The notes under the pieces are model-generated. The model was given only the letters and a program-made list of their open reading frames with translations. It was not told where the DNA came from and searched no databases. DNA of 64,000 nucleotides from DATKCT01 sp035513055 (GTDB lineage Bacteria > Verrucomicrobiota > Verrucomicrobiia > Verrucomicrobiales > DEV007), in assembly GCA_035513055.1 (NCBI GenBank), contig DATKCT010000187.1, forward strand, positions 8,089-72,088, given 5' to 3'. The translations under genes and the position numbers were made by a program. Shown in pieces: positions 1 through 8,349 of the stretch (positions are counted from its first letter, which is position 1; each line of letters begins with the position of its first letter).

Positions 1-601
1 GCCGGGTCTGGCAATAAAGCTCTGAGGCTTCGCCGAAGAGAAAGCGAGCCACATCGAGGATGTGCGTTCCGATATCGGTGAGGATAAACTGATCGAGATC
101 GCGGAGTGAGGGCTGGTTGTCGAAGACGGGGAAGCTGTGAGCGTAGTCGATGCGGGCGCGGATGAGGGATCCGAGCCTGTCGGAATCCAGGACGCGTTTA
201 ACGGCGCGGATGGGTGTTTGCCAGCGCCAGTTTTCGTGGATGAGAAGGAGGACTTCGGCTTTCCGGCAGACGGCGGCCATAGAGCGGGCGGCTGCGAGGG
301 TAGGCGCCATGGGCTTTTGGCAGATGACTGGGAGACCGCGGCGCGCGGCGAGCGTGGTGAAGTAGGCGTGGGTATCGGCGCTGGTGATGATGTCGACAAA
401 GTCGAGTCGCTCGGAGGAGAGGAGCGTTTCCGGATCGTCATAGACGGAAGGGATGCCGAAGCGCTGCGCGAGATCTTCGGCCTTGTTCCGGCTGCGATTG
501 TAGAGGGCGACGCAGCGGGCGCCGCGGAGTTCTCGCCAGGCGGCCAACTGGAACTGGGACCAAAAACCCGCGCCGAGGACGGCGAATCGCAAGGTTCTCA
601 T
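1..601 (-). CDS. Gfo/Idh/MocA-family oxidoreductase, N-terminal part (cut by window edge)
   Basis: Reading leftwards from an ATG at 601 gives an open frame that runs off the window. It starts with a Rossmann nucleotide-binding motif (VLGAGFWSQ, about residues 8-16), then a region about the acidic end of strand 2, and a CQKP motif near residue 98 that corresponds to the EKP motif of this family. Family members are NAD(P)-dependent dehydrogenases, usually acting on sugars or inositols. About 200 residues are visible, covering the NAD-binding domain and the beginning of the substrate domain. No clear Shine-Dalgarno is seen. The substrate cannot be told from this part. Confidence 0.85.
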   Translation of the reverse strand, partial: MRTLRFAVLGAGFWSQFQLAAWRELRGARCVALYNRSRNKAEDLAQRFGIPSVYDDPETLLSSERLDFVDIITSADTHAYFTTLAARRGLPVICQKPMAPTLAAARSMAAVCRKAEVLLLIHENWRWQTPIRAVKRVLDSDRLGSLIRARIDYAHSFPVFDNQPSLRDLDQFILTDIGTHILDVARFLFGEASELYCQTR

Positions 602-716
602 GATGGGCGGGGCGCGGATGTCGATGGTCGAGCGAGCGGCCAGGCGCCCGGGGGAGAACCTCTCCCGGGATGGATGGGGGGCGGTGTTCCGAATCGGCGA
701 TCGGGGGATCGAACGC

Positions 717-3149
717 TCAATCCTCCTCGATCCGGAAGTAGAGGTTGGGGATTCCGGGGTGGCTAAAGGAGAAAGAGGTGAGGGCGCCCTCTCCCGGGAT
801 TCCGCTTTCCACTTGCTGACTCCAATCGGTGACGTCGGACGAATAGCGCAGGGCATAGGATTGCATCGAACGGGAGCGCCACTCGATGAGGAAGCGGTTT
901 TCCCCGGGCTGGTATTCGAAGGAAGTGATCTCGATGGGGACGGAAACGGCGAGGGCCACAGACAGGTCATCGATGAGGAAGATTCCCGTGACCTCGAATC
1001 CGCCACCGGAGACCAAGGAGATCTGCAGGCGTTCGGCTCCTTCCGGGACGATGAGAGACGCGCTGTTTTCCGTGAACTGTGAAGATGCGAGGTCGCCGTC
1101 CCACCCCTCGCTTTCGCCGTTGACGATGAAGTGGTTCTGTCCGGCGACGGCTCCGGTTCCGTCGAAGAAGAGGACGGTGAGCCGCATATCGCCGGTGGTT
1201 TGATAGAGTTCGAACCATTGCAGGAGCAGTTCATCTCCGCTGGTGGCCAGGCCTGCGAGGTCGATGCTGCGATACCATTCGCCGTATCCGTTGGGATCGT
1301 CGTCGACGACGGCGAGAGCATGTGTGGGACTGACGTGGGCGCTGGTTAGCACTTGGTCGATGGACGAATTGGAGCCGCCGCGATTCCAGCCGGACGGTTG
1401 GGCGGCGGCCGGGTCATCCAATTGGACGCCGAGTTCGAAGGTCGCGTTCGGCCAGAAATTTCCGGGCAAGACCATGCCGGGGGGCAGCACGGCTACGGAC
1501 AGATCATCGATGAAGAACGAGCCGGTGGTTTCCAGGGGACCGCCGGAGACCAGGGCGATGCGGAGACGTGTTCCGGACGCCGGATTAACGACTTGGCCGG
1601 TGCGCCGGGTGAAAGCCGAGGCGGCCGGATCACCGGTCCAGCCGGGGCTTTGCCCGCTCACCACGAAATGCTCCTCGCTGGCGATCGCGCCATCGGCGTC
1701 GAAGAGGAGGACGGTGACCCGCATTTCTCCGCCGTCGCTCACGTTGTAGAGTTCGAACCACTGGAAGTTGAGCAGGTCGCCGGGCGCGGCGATGCCGTCG
1801 AGGGGGAGGTCGGCATACCATTCGCCGTAACCAGCGGCGCTTTCGTCGCGCACGGCAAGGGAGTAGCTCCCGCTCTGCGTGGCCTCGGAAGAGACGATGT
1901 TGATGGCGGGTTCACTTCCTCCGCGGTTCCAAGAATCCGGCGTTCCTTCCGGTGAGTCGAGGTCGACGCCTTCTTCGAAGCTGGGGTTGGGCCAGAAGTT
2001 TCCGCTGAGGAGGTCGGAACCTTCGGCGACGGCCATCGAGAGGTCGTCGATGACGAGCAGTCCGGTTGTTTCCAGGGATCCGCCGGAGACGAGAGCGCAA
2101 CGGATCTGAAGCGCCCCTTCCGGAATGGTTAGGGTTTCCTGGCGGCGCTCAAAAACGGAGGAAGCGAGGTCGCCCGACCAACCCGGGCTATCTCCTTGGA
2201 CGACGAAATGGTGTTCGCCCACCACCGCCGCGGTGTCATTGAAGAAGAGGATAGTGAGCCGCATTTCTCCATCCGGACTGACTTGGTGGATTTGATGCCA
2301 CTGGAGGTTGAGGAGATCGCCCGGTCCGGCGTGGCCGGCGAGATCGAGATCGGCGTACCATTCGCCGTAGCCGGCTGGGTCTTCGTCGAAAACGGCGAGA
2401 GAGTGCGTGGGACTGACGGAACGGCTGGAGGTGACGGCGCACACGCTGGGCTGGTTTCCGCCGCGGTTCCAACCGGTTGGGGTGCCCTCCGGCGCATCCA
2501 GGTTCTCGCCTTCCTCGAAGGTGGGATTGATCCAGAAATTTCCCGGCAAGAGTTCCGCCTGAGCTGGCCGGGCGATGGTGAGATCGTCGATGACGATGAA
2601 GCCCGTCGTTTCCAGGGGACCGCCGGAGACGAGGGCAGCTTGGATCCGGGTGGCGCCGGCGGGAACATTGAGCAATTCCTCCCGGGGAGTGAAGGTGGAG
2701 GCGGCGACGGATCCGCCCCAACCGTCGCTTTGGTCGCGGACGACGTAATGATGTTGGGCGGCGATGCCGTTCTCGGCGTTGAAAAAGAGGACGGTGAGAC
2801 GCATTTCACCTCCGTTGACCTGGTAGAGTTCGCGCCAGCGAAGGATGAGGGTGTCGCCGGGGGCGGCGTTGCCCGCGAGGTCGAGCGGACTGTACCATTC
2901 GCCATAACCAGCGGAATCATCGTCGTAGACGGCGAGAGAGCGGAGGCCGCTCGAAGCGGCTTCGGACGAGACGACGCAGAGAGCGGGATTGCTCCCGCCG
3001 CGGTTCCAAGCATCGGGAGTGCCGCTGGGTTGGTCGAGGTCGACGCCCAGCTCGAAGCTACCGTTTGGCAAGAAACCCTCGTCTTGCGCTCTGAGCGCAG
3101 CGAAGGGTAAAACGAGGAGGAAGATGAACGAGAAACGCAGGATGTTCAT
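717..3149 (-). CDS. secreted protein with four tandem beta-sandwich-like repeats
   Basis: The 810-residue product starts with a signal peptide (about residues 1-21). Four tandem repeats of roughly 175 residues follow, starting near 25, 200, 375 and 550. Each opens with an N-x-(S/T)-F-E-x-G motif and a conserved W-N-R-G-G, then YGEWY, and closes with ALVSGG...TTG-x-x-x-IDDL. The layout resembles carbohydrate-binding modules of the CBM4/9 type, but the family is not recognised with certainty. The last 70 residues form a different beta-rich region ending in YFRIEED, similar in style to the ends of three other exported proteins in this window. Function is unknown; extracellular binding is the best inference. 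The gene stands alone, about 150 bp after the start of the neighbouring redoxin gene's 3' end. Confidence 0.8.
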   Translation of the reverse strand: MNILRFSFIFLLVLPFAALRAQDEGFLPNGSFELGVDLDQPSGTPDAWNRGGSNPALCVVSSEAASSGLRSLAVYDDDSAGYGEWYSPLDLAGNAAPGDTLILRWRELYQVNGGEMRLTVLFFNAENGIAAQHHYVVRDQSDGWGGSVAASTFTPREELLNVPAGATRIQAALVSGGPLETTGFIVIDDLTIARPAQAELLPGNFWINPTFEEGENLDAPEGTPTGWNRGGNQPSVCAVTSSRSVSPTHSLAVFDEDPAGYGEWYADLDLAGHAGPGDLLNLQWHQIHQVSPDGEMRLTILFFNDTAAVVGEHHFVVQGDSPGWSGDLASSVFERRQETLTIPEGALQIRCALVSGGSLETTGLLVIDDLSMAVAEGSDLLSGNFWPNPSFEEGVDLDSPEGTPDSWNRGGSEPAINIVSSEATQSGSYSLAVRDESAAGYGEWYADLPLDGIAAPGDLLNFQWFELYNVSDGGEMRVTVLLFDADGAIASEEHFVVSGQSPGWTGDPAASAFTRRTGQVVNPASGTRLRIALVSGGPLETTGSFFIDDLSVAVLPPGMVLPGNFWPNATFELGVQLDDPAAAQPSGWNRGGSNSSIDQVLTSAHVSPTHALAVVDDDPNGYGEWYRSIDLAGLATSGDELLLQWFELYQTTGDMRLTVLFFDGTGAVAGQNHFIVNGESEGWDGDLASSQFTENSASLIVPEGAERLQISLVSGGGFEVTGIFLIDDLSVALAVSVPIEITSFEYQPGENRFLIEWRSRSMQSYALRYSSDVTDWSQQVESGIPGEGALTSFSFSHPGIPNLYFRIEED

Positions 3150-3303
3150 GGAGATAGGAAAGTTGAGGTTGAGGGAGGGACGGCTGGGTAGGTTACCCCG
3201 CCCCGAACTTGCCGGTCGACGGCCCGCGGGAGATGGGGGGTGGATAGGGTGGGGAGAGAGTGGGCTCCGCGATTCTCATCGGGAGCGGATCGCCGTTCGC
3301 AGG

Positions 3304-4428
3304 TTACCAGGGCTTTCGCTCGTTCATGGCTTTCACGATGATGCGTTTGAGCGCCAGCGAATCGATGCTCCCCACTTCGGTGTGGATGACCTCGCCCTCG
3401 GGATTGATCAACACGGTGTAGGGCAGGGCTCCGGACCAGTCTGGATCGAAAGCAGTGATCAAGCTCTCGCGTTCCGCGGAAGCGAAGATCAAGTTCCTCA
3501 TGGAAGCCTGTTGTTTTTTGAGGAACTCGAGCACTTGGGGTTCTTCGCCGGGGCGGTTGAGGGAAACCGTGACCAGCTCGAAATCGCGATGGCGGAACAT
3601 CCGGTTGATCGTGACAAATTCATCGAACTCGGCCACGCAAGGCGCGCACCAGGTCGCCCAGAAGTTGATGAGGCGGAACTTGCCGGAATCGTTCTGGCGC
3701 AGGAGCTTCAAGCCCTCTTGGTCTGCTGGCGCGATGGCGACGGGTTCCGCGGCCAGTTTGGCTAGGTAGGCCTGAACGGCGTCCTCTTTACCAGGCCATT
3801 TCACGGAGCAACCAGCCACTTTGGTTTGCGTTGCGGGCGGTTCTTTGCCGGCGAGGAGGGCATCGAGAGCATCGCGCAGGTAGTGCTTGGTTACGTCGGC
3901 GACGCGCTCCGAGTCGTCGATGGCCCCGACGTAGCGCAGCTTACGTTCCTCGTCGAAAACGAAGGCGTGCGGCGTGACGGCGGGACCGTATTTCTGGGAG
4001 ACGGCCTCGGCGTCGCCGTCATAGAGATAGGGGAAGTTGAACTCCCGTTCCTTGGCGCGGAGGATCATTTCCTCGAAGGAATCGCCGAGATCGGTCCAGC
4101 CCAGTTCATCGAGCCGGACGGATTTGGGATCATTGGGACTGATGGCGACGAGCGCGACGCCTTTATCCTGATAACCGGCGGTGATTTGCTTGATGCGCTC
4201 CTCGTAATACTGCGCGGTCGGGCAATGGTTGCAGGTGAACACGACGACGAGGAGTTTTGCTTCGGCGAAATCCCCAAGGGTCCAGCGGCGTCCGTCGACG
4301 CCAGGCAAATCAAAATCCGGCGCGGGCGACCCGAGGGGCAGGACAGGGAAGTTGAGGCCGGCGGCGGGCGAAGGCGAGATGAAGAGCAGGGCGAAGAGAA
4401 AAGCGAGGAGGAACCGGGGAAATTGCAT
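3304..4428 (-). CDS. secreted two-domain thioredoxin-like protein (redoxin + TlpA-like)
   Basis: I place the start at the ATG at 4428 because it begins a clear signal peptide (residues 1-23) and avoids a long overlap with the upstream gene. The 374-residue protein has two thioredoxin folds in series. The first (about 30-195) resembles AhpC/redoxin proteins and carries C66-N-H-C69 with a V-T-P cis-proline near 151-153. The second (about 225-370) is TlpA/ResA-like with W-C261-A-P-C264 and a P-Y-T cis-proline. Such exported proteins exchange disulfides outside the cytoplasmic membrane. Partners are not evident here. It lies 65 bp downstream of the D-apionate lactonase-like gene on the same strand. 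Confidence 0.85.
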   Translation of the reverse strand: MQFPRFLLAFLFALLFISPSPAAGLNFPVLPLGSPAPDFDLPGVDGRRWTLGDFAEAKLLVVVFTCNHCPTAQYYEERIKQITAGYQDKGVALVAISPNDPKSVRLDELGWTDLGDSFEEMILRAKEREFNFPYLYDGDAEAVSQKYGPAVTPHAFVFDEERKLRYVGAIDDSERVADVTKHYLRDALDALLAGKEPPATQTKVAGCSVKWPGKEDAVQAYLAKLAAEPVAIAPADQEGLKLLRQNDSGKFRLINFWATWCAPCVAEFDEFVTINRMFRHRDFELVTVSLNRPGEEPQVLEFLKKQQASMRNLIFASAERESLITAFDPDWSGALPYTVLINPEGEVIHTEVGSIDSLALKRIIVKAMNERKPW

Positions 4429-4493
4429 CAGGGGTAACCTAGCAGGCGAATGGATGCGTGTAAATGAAAGGAGACGACGCGCGTGGAGCGTGG

Positions 4494-6353
4494 TCAGAGA
4501 AGGTCGAAGAGGGCGGCGGACGCGGGCGGGACGGGGATTTCGAGAGGGTCGCCGTTTTGACGTGCGGGGCCGGGCGTGGGAACGAATCCTCGGATGGGAT
4601 CGAGGCGGCGGACCTCGCCGACGGGACCTCCGGCGCAGACAGAGAAAGCCGTTTCGCGGGCGGTGAAATTGGCGATGAGGACGCGGCGGCGGCCGTCTTC
4701 TGCGGTCAAGCCGAGGGCATCTCCTGAAAGGGGATGGGAACATCGGGATTCGCAGACCGTGCCGGCGCGGAGGACCTCCTGTAGGACGTGGTAGACGGGA
4801 TAGGGATGTCCCCTGGCATCCGTGAGACCTCGTGAGCCGGCGCTTTCGTAATAGGTCAGGCTATGGACGTGAGGATGAGTGGTTAGACGGGCCAGAGAAC
4901 CAGCGGTCCAGGCAGCGGCGAAGGGTTGGCTTTGCCGGGGGTCGGCGGGCGGTTCGGAAGGTATTTCCGCCTGAGTGGCGTTGGGGTTGAAGCGCGGCAG
5001 CAGAGTGATGGGAGAGATGACGACGGGCCGGGGATAGAGGGCGCGGGCGCTGTCTACGGTGCAGCGCTGGGCCTGGAGGGTTTCGATCAGTGAGAGGTCA
5101 TCGAAGGCGTGGACTTGGGGAGTGATCGAGAAGCAGGGGAGAGCGGTGGCATCCGGGGGCGGCGGCTGGCGGTTCCACTCGGCGAACCAGGCGTCGGTGC
5201 CGGCGACGAGAGGGATCGAGCAAGCGTCGCGGAGAGGCAGGAGACGGGCGGCGAGTTCGACCGTTTCCGGGTCGCTGGTCTTTTGCCCTGCACAAAACAC
5301 AAGCCACAGGGCGACGCGGTCCCGGGCTTGGCCTAAAGCTTCGAGAAGAGCGGCGATGTCCTCTGGCGCCCGGCGGGTCAGATGGAGCGCGAGATGGAGG
5401 CGGGCATCGACGGATTCGGCGACGGCGAGGGACTGGCGGAGGCGCGCTGGCCATTGTTTCTGGGAGAAGCGGAGATCGCAGCGCAGGTGATCCGGGCGGA
5501 GATGGGCGAGGGATTCGAGAGCGGCTTCGGAAAGGTCTGGACCTGCTGTGGGAATGGCGGTTCCGAGGGAACAGCGAGGGCGGGCGCGGTCCCAGTCGAG
5601 ATCGAGAGTTGCCGGTGGAGAAAGCGCGGGGGAGGCGCCAGGGTTGGCGAGCGGATCTGGGAATTCGGCAGAGAGTGAGAGGACAATCTCTTGCGAAACG
5701 GAGTCGCCCGGTTCGAGCGCGACGGGGAAGGGAAGGTCGAGCGGCGTCGAATACGTTTTGAAGGAAGCATCGGTCCAGTTGCGCTGGTCTTCCATTTCGA
5801 AGACATCGCCGGAGAACTGGACGCGAGCCCAAAGGCCCCGCTGGACGATGTGGGAGATGGTCCTGACATCGCGAAAGGGTTGATGGGGGGCGATGAGTTG
5901 GGGAAAGCAAGCTTCGGTGGAGGATCCGTTGGAGTGTTCAACGCGACAAGGAGCGCCGGCACATTCCACAATGGGATGAAGCAGGCAGAGACCGATTCTG
6001 TTTTTCCGAAAGGCGGAACGGGCGGTTCCGCGGAAAGCGTAACGGACGGTTCCATCGGAACTTCCGGTGATTGTTCCTTGCCAGGAAAAATCGATGCAAT
6101 CGTCGCGACAGCGAGCGTCGAAGGCGATGGAGAAGGAGGGAGCGGGTGGATCATCGATGTCGTGGATGACGACTTGGGAAAGAAAGGGCGGGACGGTGTT
6201 CCAGTTCGCATCGCGCACGGCGCCGTAGATGCCCCGGATGACTTCGCGCGATCCGAGGGTGAGATGGCGGAGGAAGCCGGAGGAGGGGTCGAAGCTCATC
6301 CGGAGGGGGCCGGCGCGGAGGGGGACCATGGGCATAACGGAGGGGGGAGGCAA
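4494..6353 (-). CDS. D-apionate lactonase-like protein (ApnL-type)
   Basis: The 619-residue product has an N-terminal beta-sandwich-like region (about 1-240) with motifs I associate with the ApnL family: SREVIRGIY, RDANWNTVPP, FEMEDQRNWTDASFKTY. A middle TIM-barrel-like region (about 250-530) and a C-terminal beta domain follow. ApnL opens D-apionolactone in apiose breakdown. No other apiose gene is visible nearby, so the substrate is inferred from the family only. The longest frame starts with TTG at 6353; ATG codons at 6335 and 6329 are equally plausible, and none has a good Shine-Dalgarno. There is no signal peptide, so the protein is probably cytoplasmic. Confidence 0.65.
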   Translation of the reverse strand: MPPPSVMPMVPLRAGPLRMSFDPSSGFLRHLTLGSREVIRGIYGAVRDANWNTVPPFLSQVVIHDIDDPPAPSFSIAFDARCRDDCIDFSWQGTITGSSDGTVRYAFRGTARSAFRKNRIGLCLLHPIVECAGAPCRVEHSNGSSTEACFPQLIAPHQPFRDVRTISHIVQRGLWARVQFSGDVFEMEDQRNWTDASFKTYSTPLDLPFPVALEPGDSVSQEIVLSLSAEFPDPLANPGASPALSPPATLDLDWDRARPRCSLGTAIPTAGPDLSEAALESLAHLRPDHLRCDLRFSQKQWPARLRQSLAVAESVDARLHLALHLTRRAPEDIAALLEALGQARDRVALWLVFCAGQKTSDPETVELAARLLPLRDACSIPLVAGTDAWFAEWNRQPPPPDATALPCFSITPQVHAFDDLSLIETLQAQRCTVDSARALYPRPVVISPITLLPRFNPNATQAEIPSEPPADPRQSQPFAAAWTAGSLARLTTHPHVHSLTYYESAGSRGLTDARGHPYPVYHVLQEVLRAGTVCESRCSHPLSGDALGLTAEDGRRRVLIANFTARETAFSVCAGGPVGEVRRLDPIRGFVPTPGPARQNGDPLEIPVPPASAALFDLL

Positions 6354-6380
6354 GAAGTCAGGCGCGAGCGGAATCGCTAG

Positions 6381-6617
6381 CCCACATTTCTCCTAACCTT
6401 TCTGCTGTGGCGCGCTACGTTCCATCCTGCCTTCGTTGGACTTGGCTCGGGTCTGAAGAGGGTGTAGCCACGCAGCTCTACGCCCTCGGCGGAGCGCGGC
6501 GTTGCCGTCGCTGCGTTTTGCCCTTCGTGCAGCCCAGAGGGGCTGGCTGACTCGCTTCGCCCGGCTGGCAGTAAGGGATTCGCGGCGCCTCGGGGCGGAA
6601 CGGCATGAGAAATGTTG
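6381..6617 (+). repeat. REP/REPIN-like element, copy 1 (near full length, divergent)
   Basis: This is an element of about 237 bp. It begins CCCACATTTCTCCTAACC and ends with GGCATGAGAAATG, which is an inverted copy of the left end. The interior (TGCTGTGGCGCGCT near the left end; CGGCGTTGCCGTCG and GCAGCCCAGAG in the middle) matches the full copy at 49010-49245. It occupies most of the gap between the D-apionate lactonase-like gene and the cassette array. The remaining gap, 6618-6737, shows no convincing gene. Confidence 0.8.
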
Positions 6618-6737
6618 ACTAACATGATCACACAAGGAGAGGGGAACGCGAGGGGGCGGGGTCTTGGATTCGAAAGCTTCCGCATTGCGGGACGGCGCCC
6701 AATGTAGAGTGGAGGCACCGGCGGGAGCAAGCTCCGA

Positions 6738-6785
6738 ATTCAACGACAGACGTTATCGCCGGTTGCCTCGCAAGGCTTGTTATCC
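6738..6785 (-). other. attC-like recombination site A0 (integron cassette end)
   Basis: On the minus strand the site begins with GGATAAC (R'', at 6785-6779, containing the stop codon of the gene 6780-7220). It ends with GTTGAAT (R', at 6744-6738), which fits the GTTRRRY core. R'' is the exact complement of the GTTATCC that opens this cassette at 7238-7232, the relation expected within one integron cassette. The central part forms only a short hairpin (GCCT/AGGC), so the site is less typical than A2 and A3. Confidence 0.5.
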
Positions 6786-7220
6786 TTTGTCATTTTTGTA
6801 AGATAGAGTTTTATTCACGGGATCAAAAATGCATCGGAAGTGGTGGCTCGTTAGAAGCTCGGTCTCGGTGTGTTCCCGGGTGAGGAAGGTTCGGATATGC
6901 TGCAGCCCTTCAGCTTCGAGCAGTTCCTTCGCCTGCCTCCTCAATCCGCTCTCGACTGGGTAAATCATCAAGAACCATCGGGGCTCTCGGCCAGTGGCAG
7001 CATACCAAACAGTGGCGATCTGGTAGGCCAACTTCTGGTCAGCGATCTTGTCCATCGTCCATCGATACTCCATTGGTCGGTCGTTGAACCAGACTCGCAG
7101 ATCATCGGCCTGTGGAACATCTGCCAAATAGTTGGAGAGAGCCTCGACCCCAATCGGCCACGAAAACCGCGACGAGAGCCGGGGCTTGTGACCTTCGATT
7201 GGCGTGTAGACCTCAAACAT
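6780..7220 (-). CDS. hypothetical protein, probable integron cassette gene
   Basis: The 146-residue soluble protein is not recognised. It has no signal peptide or membrane segment. Residues of note are an aromatic-rich middle part (FNDRPMEYRWTMDKI, YAATGREPRWFLMIY) and a C-terminal part ending FDPVNKTLSYKNDKG. The ATG lies only 11 bp after the attC-like core at 7232-7238, and the stop codon lies inside the R'' of the next attC-like site. That is the normal tight packing of a gene in a cassette. The coding sequence looks intact. Its function cannot be inferred from context. Confidence 0.6.
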   Translation of the reverse strand: MFEVYTPIEGHKPRLSSRFSWPIGVEALSNYLADVPQADDLRVWFNDRPMEYRWTMDKIADQKLAYQIATVWYAATGREPRWFLMIYPVESGLRRQAKELLEAEGLQHIRTFLTREHTETELLTSHHFRCIFDPVNKTLSYKNDKG

Positions 7221-7231
7221 GAAAATTCTTG

Positions 7232-7327
7232 GGATAACGATCAGTGCACCGATGGCGGCCCATCCGGAGCGCTCGAATTGTCAGATGACGCCGCTGGGCC
7301 GCCATTCGGAGGAGCGTCTGGTTCGGC
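7232..7327 (-). other. attC-like recombination site A1
   Basis: On the minus strand R'' is GCCGAAC (7327-7321) and R' is GTTATCC (7238-7232). Between them two long arms pair almost perfectly (CCGATGGCGGCCCA with TGGGCCGCCATTCGG on the plus strand) around a loop of about 30 nt. R'' complements the GTTCGGC that opens the same cassette at 7521-7515, as expected for a true cassette. The R' core departs from GTTRRRY at two positions. Confidence 0.6.
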
Positions 7328-7509
7328 ACGTTTTGGATAATCTCTCTCGACCCGGGCAACCCGCACCTGAAAATCCGAATACCAGACGCTCCGCCCCTTG
7401 TCTTGGGCAACCTTGTGCTCGGCATGTGCTTTCCAGTTCGCAACCGCCTCTTCACTTGTCCAATAATTGCAGGCAGGTCATCCTCAGTAGCATCGCGTAT
7501 GGTAATCAT
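7241..7509 (-). pseudogene. chimeric remnant: GNAT acetyltransferase start joined to an antibiotic-biosynthesis-monooxygenase-like tail
   Basis: From the ATG at 7509, 6 bp after the attC core, about 15 codons read MITIRDATEDDLPAI, a typical start of a GNAT acetyltransferase. The frame then stops resembling that family. From about 7477, in another frame, the sequence reads WTSEEAVANWKAHAEHKVAQ, then DFQVRVARVERDY, which matches the C-terminal part of ABM/YgiN-type monooxygenases. That frame ends at TGA 7243-7241 inside attC site A1 and has a TGA just upstream (7480-7478). I read this as two broken cassette genes joined by recombination. No functional product is expected, although a 98-codon frame from 7509 stays open to 7213. 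Confidence 0.55.
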
Positions 7510-7514
7510 TTGAC

Positions 7515-7574
7515 GCCGAACGTCAGAGTTCCCTCGCGGCGCGGAGCGCCGTTGAGTGCAGCGTCTGGTTGGGG
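7515..7574 (-). other. attC-like recombination site A2
   Basis: This 60-bp site on the minus strand has R'' CCCCAAC (7574-7568) and R' GTTCGGC (7521-7515). The interior contains perfectly paired GGCGC/GCGCC arms around a GGA loop and the L-box AGACGCT against CTCTGA, with one extra base on one side. It differs from A3 (8290-8349) at only a few positions. R'' does not complement the GTTAGAC that opens the toxin-antitoxin cassette, so its left part was probably exchanged with another cassette. Confidence 0.65.
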
Positions 7575-7641
7575 AATTCTTTTCATCGAGATCGAAATCG
7601 GGATCGGCTCCGTATTCGGCAGGTTCCTCTTCAACGGCATA
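7521..7641. repeat. direct repeat copy 1: four-helix-bundle gene tail plus attC
   Basis: This stretch is nearly identical to 8296-8427, apart from a 12-bp deletion of CTGTCGAAATCG-type sequence, one extra G and a few substitutions. On the minus strand it encodes an acidic tail (YAVEEEPAEYG, then DPDFDLDEKN) typical of the C-terminus of four-helix-bundle (23S rRNA intervening-sequence-like) proteins, running into attC site A2. The two copies flank the mazEF-type pair in the same orientation. Confidence 0.8.
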
Positions 7642-7699
7642 AGATGAGCCACGACGGGGGAAGCCACGGCGCTGGCTCTGGCGACTGGTTGGCCGGTTC

Positions 7700-8011
7700 T
7701 CAAAGTGTCATGTGCTTGTTCCAGCGATCTCGCACCGCGTCCGCGTCCCGAGCACTCAGGACACCGAGTTGGCGCCGGAAGACGCTGCGCTCAGCCGTGA
7801 CCAGGCGATCCAAACGAGCGACGGAAGGCCTCAGGAGACCTGCGGCCCTCCAGTCTTCCAGGGTCACGTCCAAGAGGCCGTGCCTCGCAACCGAAGTGAC
7901 TCGAGCGATCAAAGCATCCGTACCGAGGTCGAAGAGCAGCAATGCCGGCCGGGTCTTCCCTGGCGCTCCGGAAGTCAGCGGGAACTCACAAAGGAGAATC
8001 TCGCCGAACAT
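7700..8011 (-). CDS. MazF/PemK-family toxin
   Basis: The 103-residue protein starts at the ATG at 8011, one base after the antitoxin stop codon, so the two are translationally coupled. It opens with FGEILLCEFPLTSGAPGKTRPALLL, where the G-x-x-K-x-R-P-A-L-L motif is the signature of MazF/PemK-like proteins. These are usually sequence-specific endoribonucleases that cleave mRNA unless bound by their antitoxin. The longer upstream frame to 8101 overlaps the antitoxin and is not used. The gene lies inside a cassette between attC sites A3 and A2, a common place for toxin-antitoxin pairs in integrons. Confidence 0.85.
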   Translation of the reverse strand: MFGEILLCEFPLTSGAPGKTRPALLLFDLGTDALIARVTSVARHGLLDVTLEDWRAAGLLRPSVARLDRLVTAERSVFRRQLGVLSARDADAVRDRWNKHMTL

Positions 8012-8012
8012 C

Positions 8013-8231
8013 TTAGCGCAGCGAGTCGTACACCGCGTCCTCCGGAGTGTCTTCGCGAAGGAACTGAGCGTAAGCCCCTGAGCGCCACTCCGCGTCGTCA
8101 CCCCGGTCGTCGGTCAGAATGATGACTCGAGCCCTCCCGGTGGTCGGCAGCTGAGCTGCAGCCTCCGCCGGAATCCGCAGCATCCCGGAATCGGTAAGCT
8201 CGGTGGTAAACTCGACGGCATTCATGCACAC
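8013..8231 (-). CDS. antitoxin partner of the MazF-like toxin
   Basis: This 72-residue acidic protein lies directly upstream of the toxin with a 1-bp gap. Residues 5-40 (AVEFTTELTDSGMLRIP, then TTGRARVIILTDD) resemble the small AbrB/DUF2281-like antitoxins. The C-terminal part contains WRSGAYAQFLREDTPEDAVYDSL, a type of tail that binds the toxin. The ATG at 8225 is an alternative start. The ATG at 8231 lies about 60 bp from the attC core at 8296, so the cassette has room for its own promoter. Confidence 0.8.
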   Translation of the reverse strand: MCMNAVEFTTELTDSGMLRIPAEAAAQLPTTGRARVIILTDDRGDDAEWRSGAYAQFLREDTPEDAVYDSLR

Positions 8232-8289
8232 ACCCTAAATCCTATGGAAACGGCGGTCAATCCCCCGCGAGGAGTCGCCAGGACGTTTG

Positions 8290-8349
8290 GTCTAACGTCA
8301 GAGCTCACTCGCGGCGCGGAGCGCCGTTGAGTGCAGCGTCTGGTTGGGA
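8290..8349 (-). other. attC-like recombination site A3 (best-preserved core)
   Basis: On the minus strand R'' is TCCCAAC (8349-8343) and R' is GTTAGAC (8296-8290), a perfect match to the GTTRRRY integron core. The interior has paired GGCGC/GCGCC arms, an outer CACTC/GAGTG pair, and L-boxes AGACGCT and AGCTCTGA that pair with one extrahelical base, as in bona fide attC sites. The length of 60 bp is in the normal range. The orientation agrees with the leftward genes of the array. Confidence 0.7.

Noticed and set aside
7478..7480. TGA upstream of the monooxygenase-like tail considered as a second Sec codon
   Set aside because: No cysteine-type redox motif is expected there, there is no suitable hairpin, and the sequence before it belongs to a different family.
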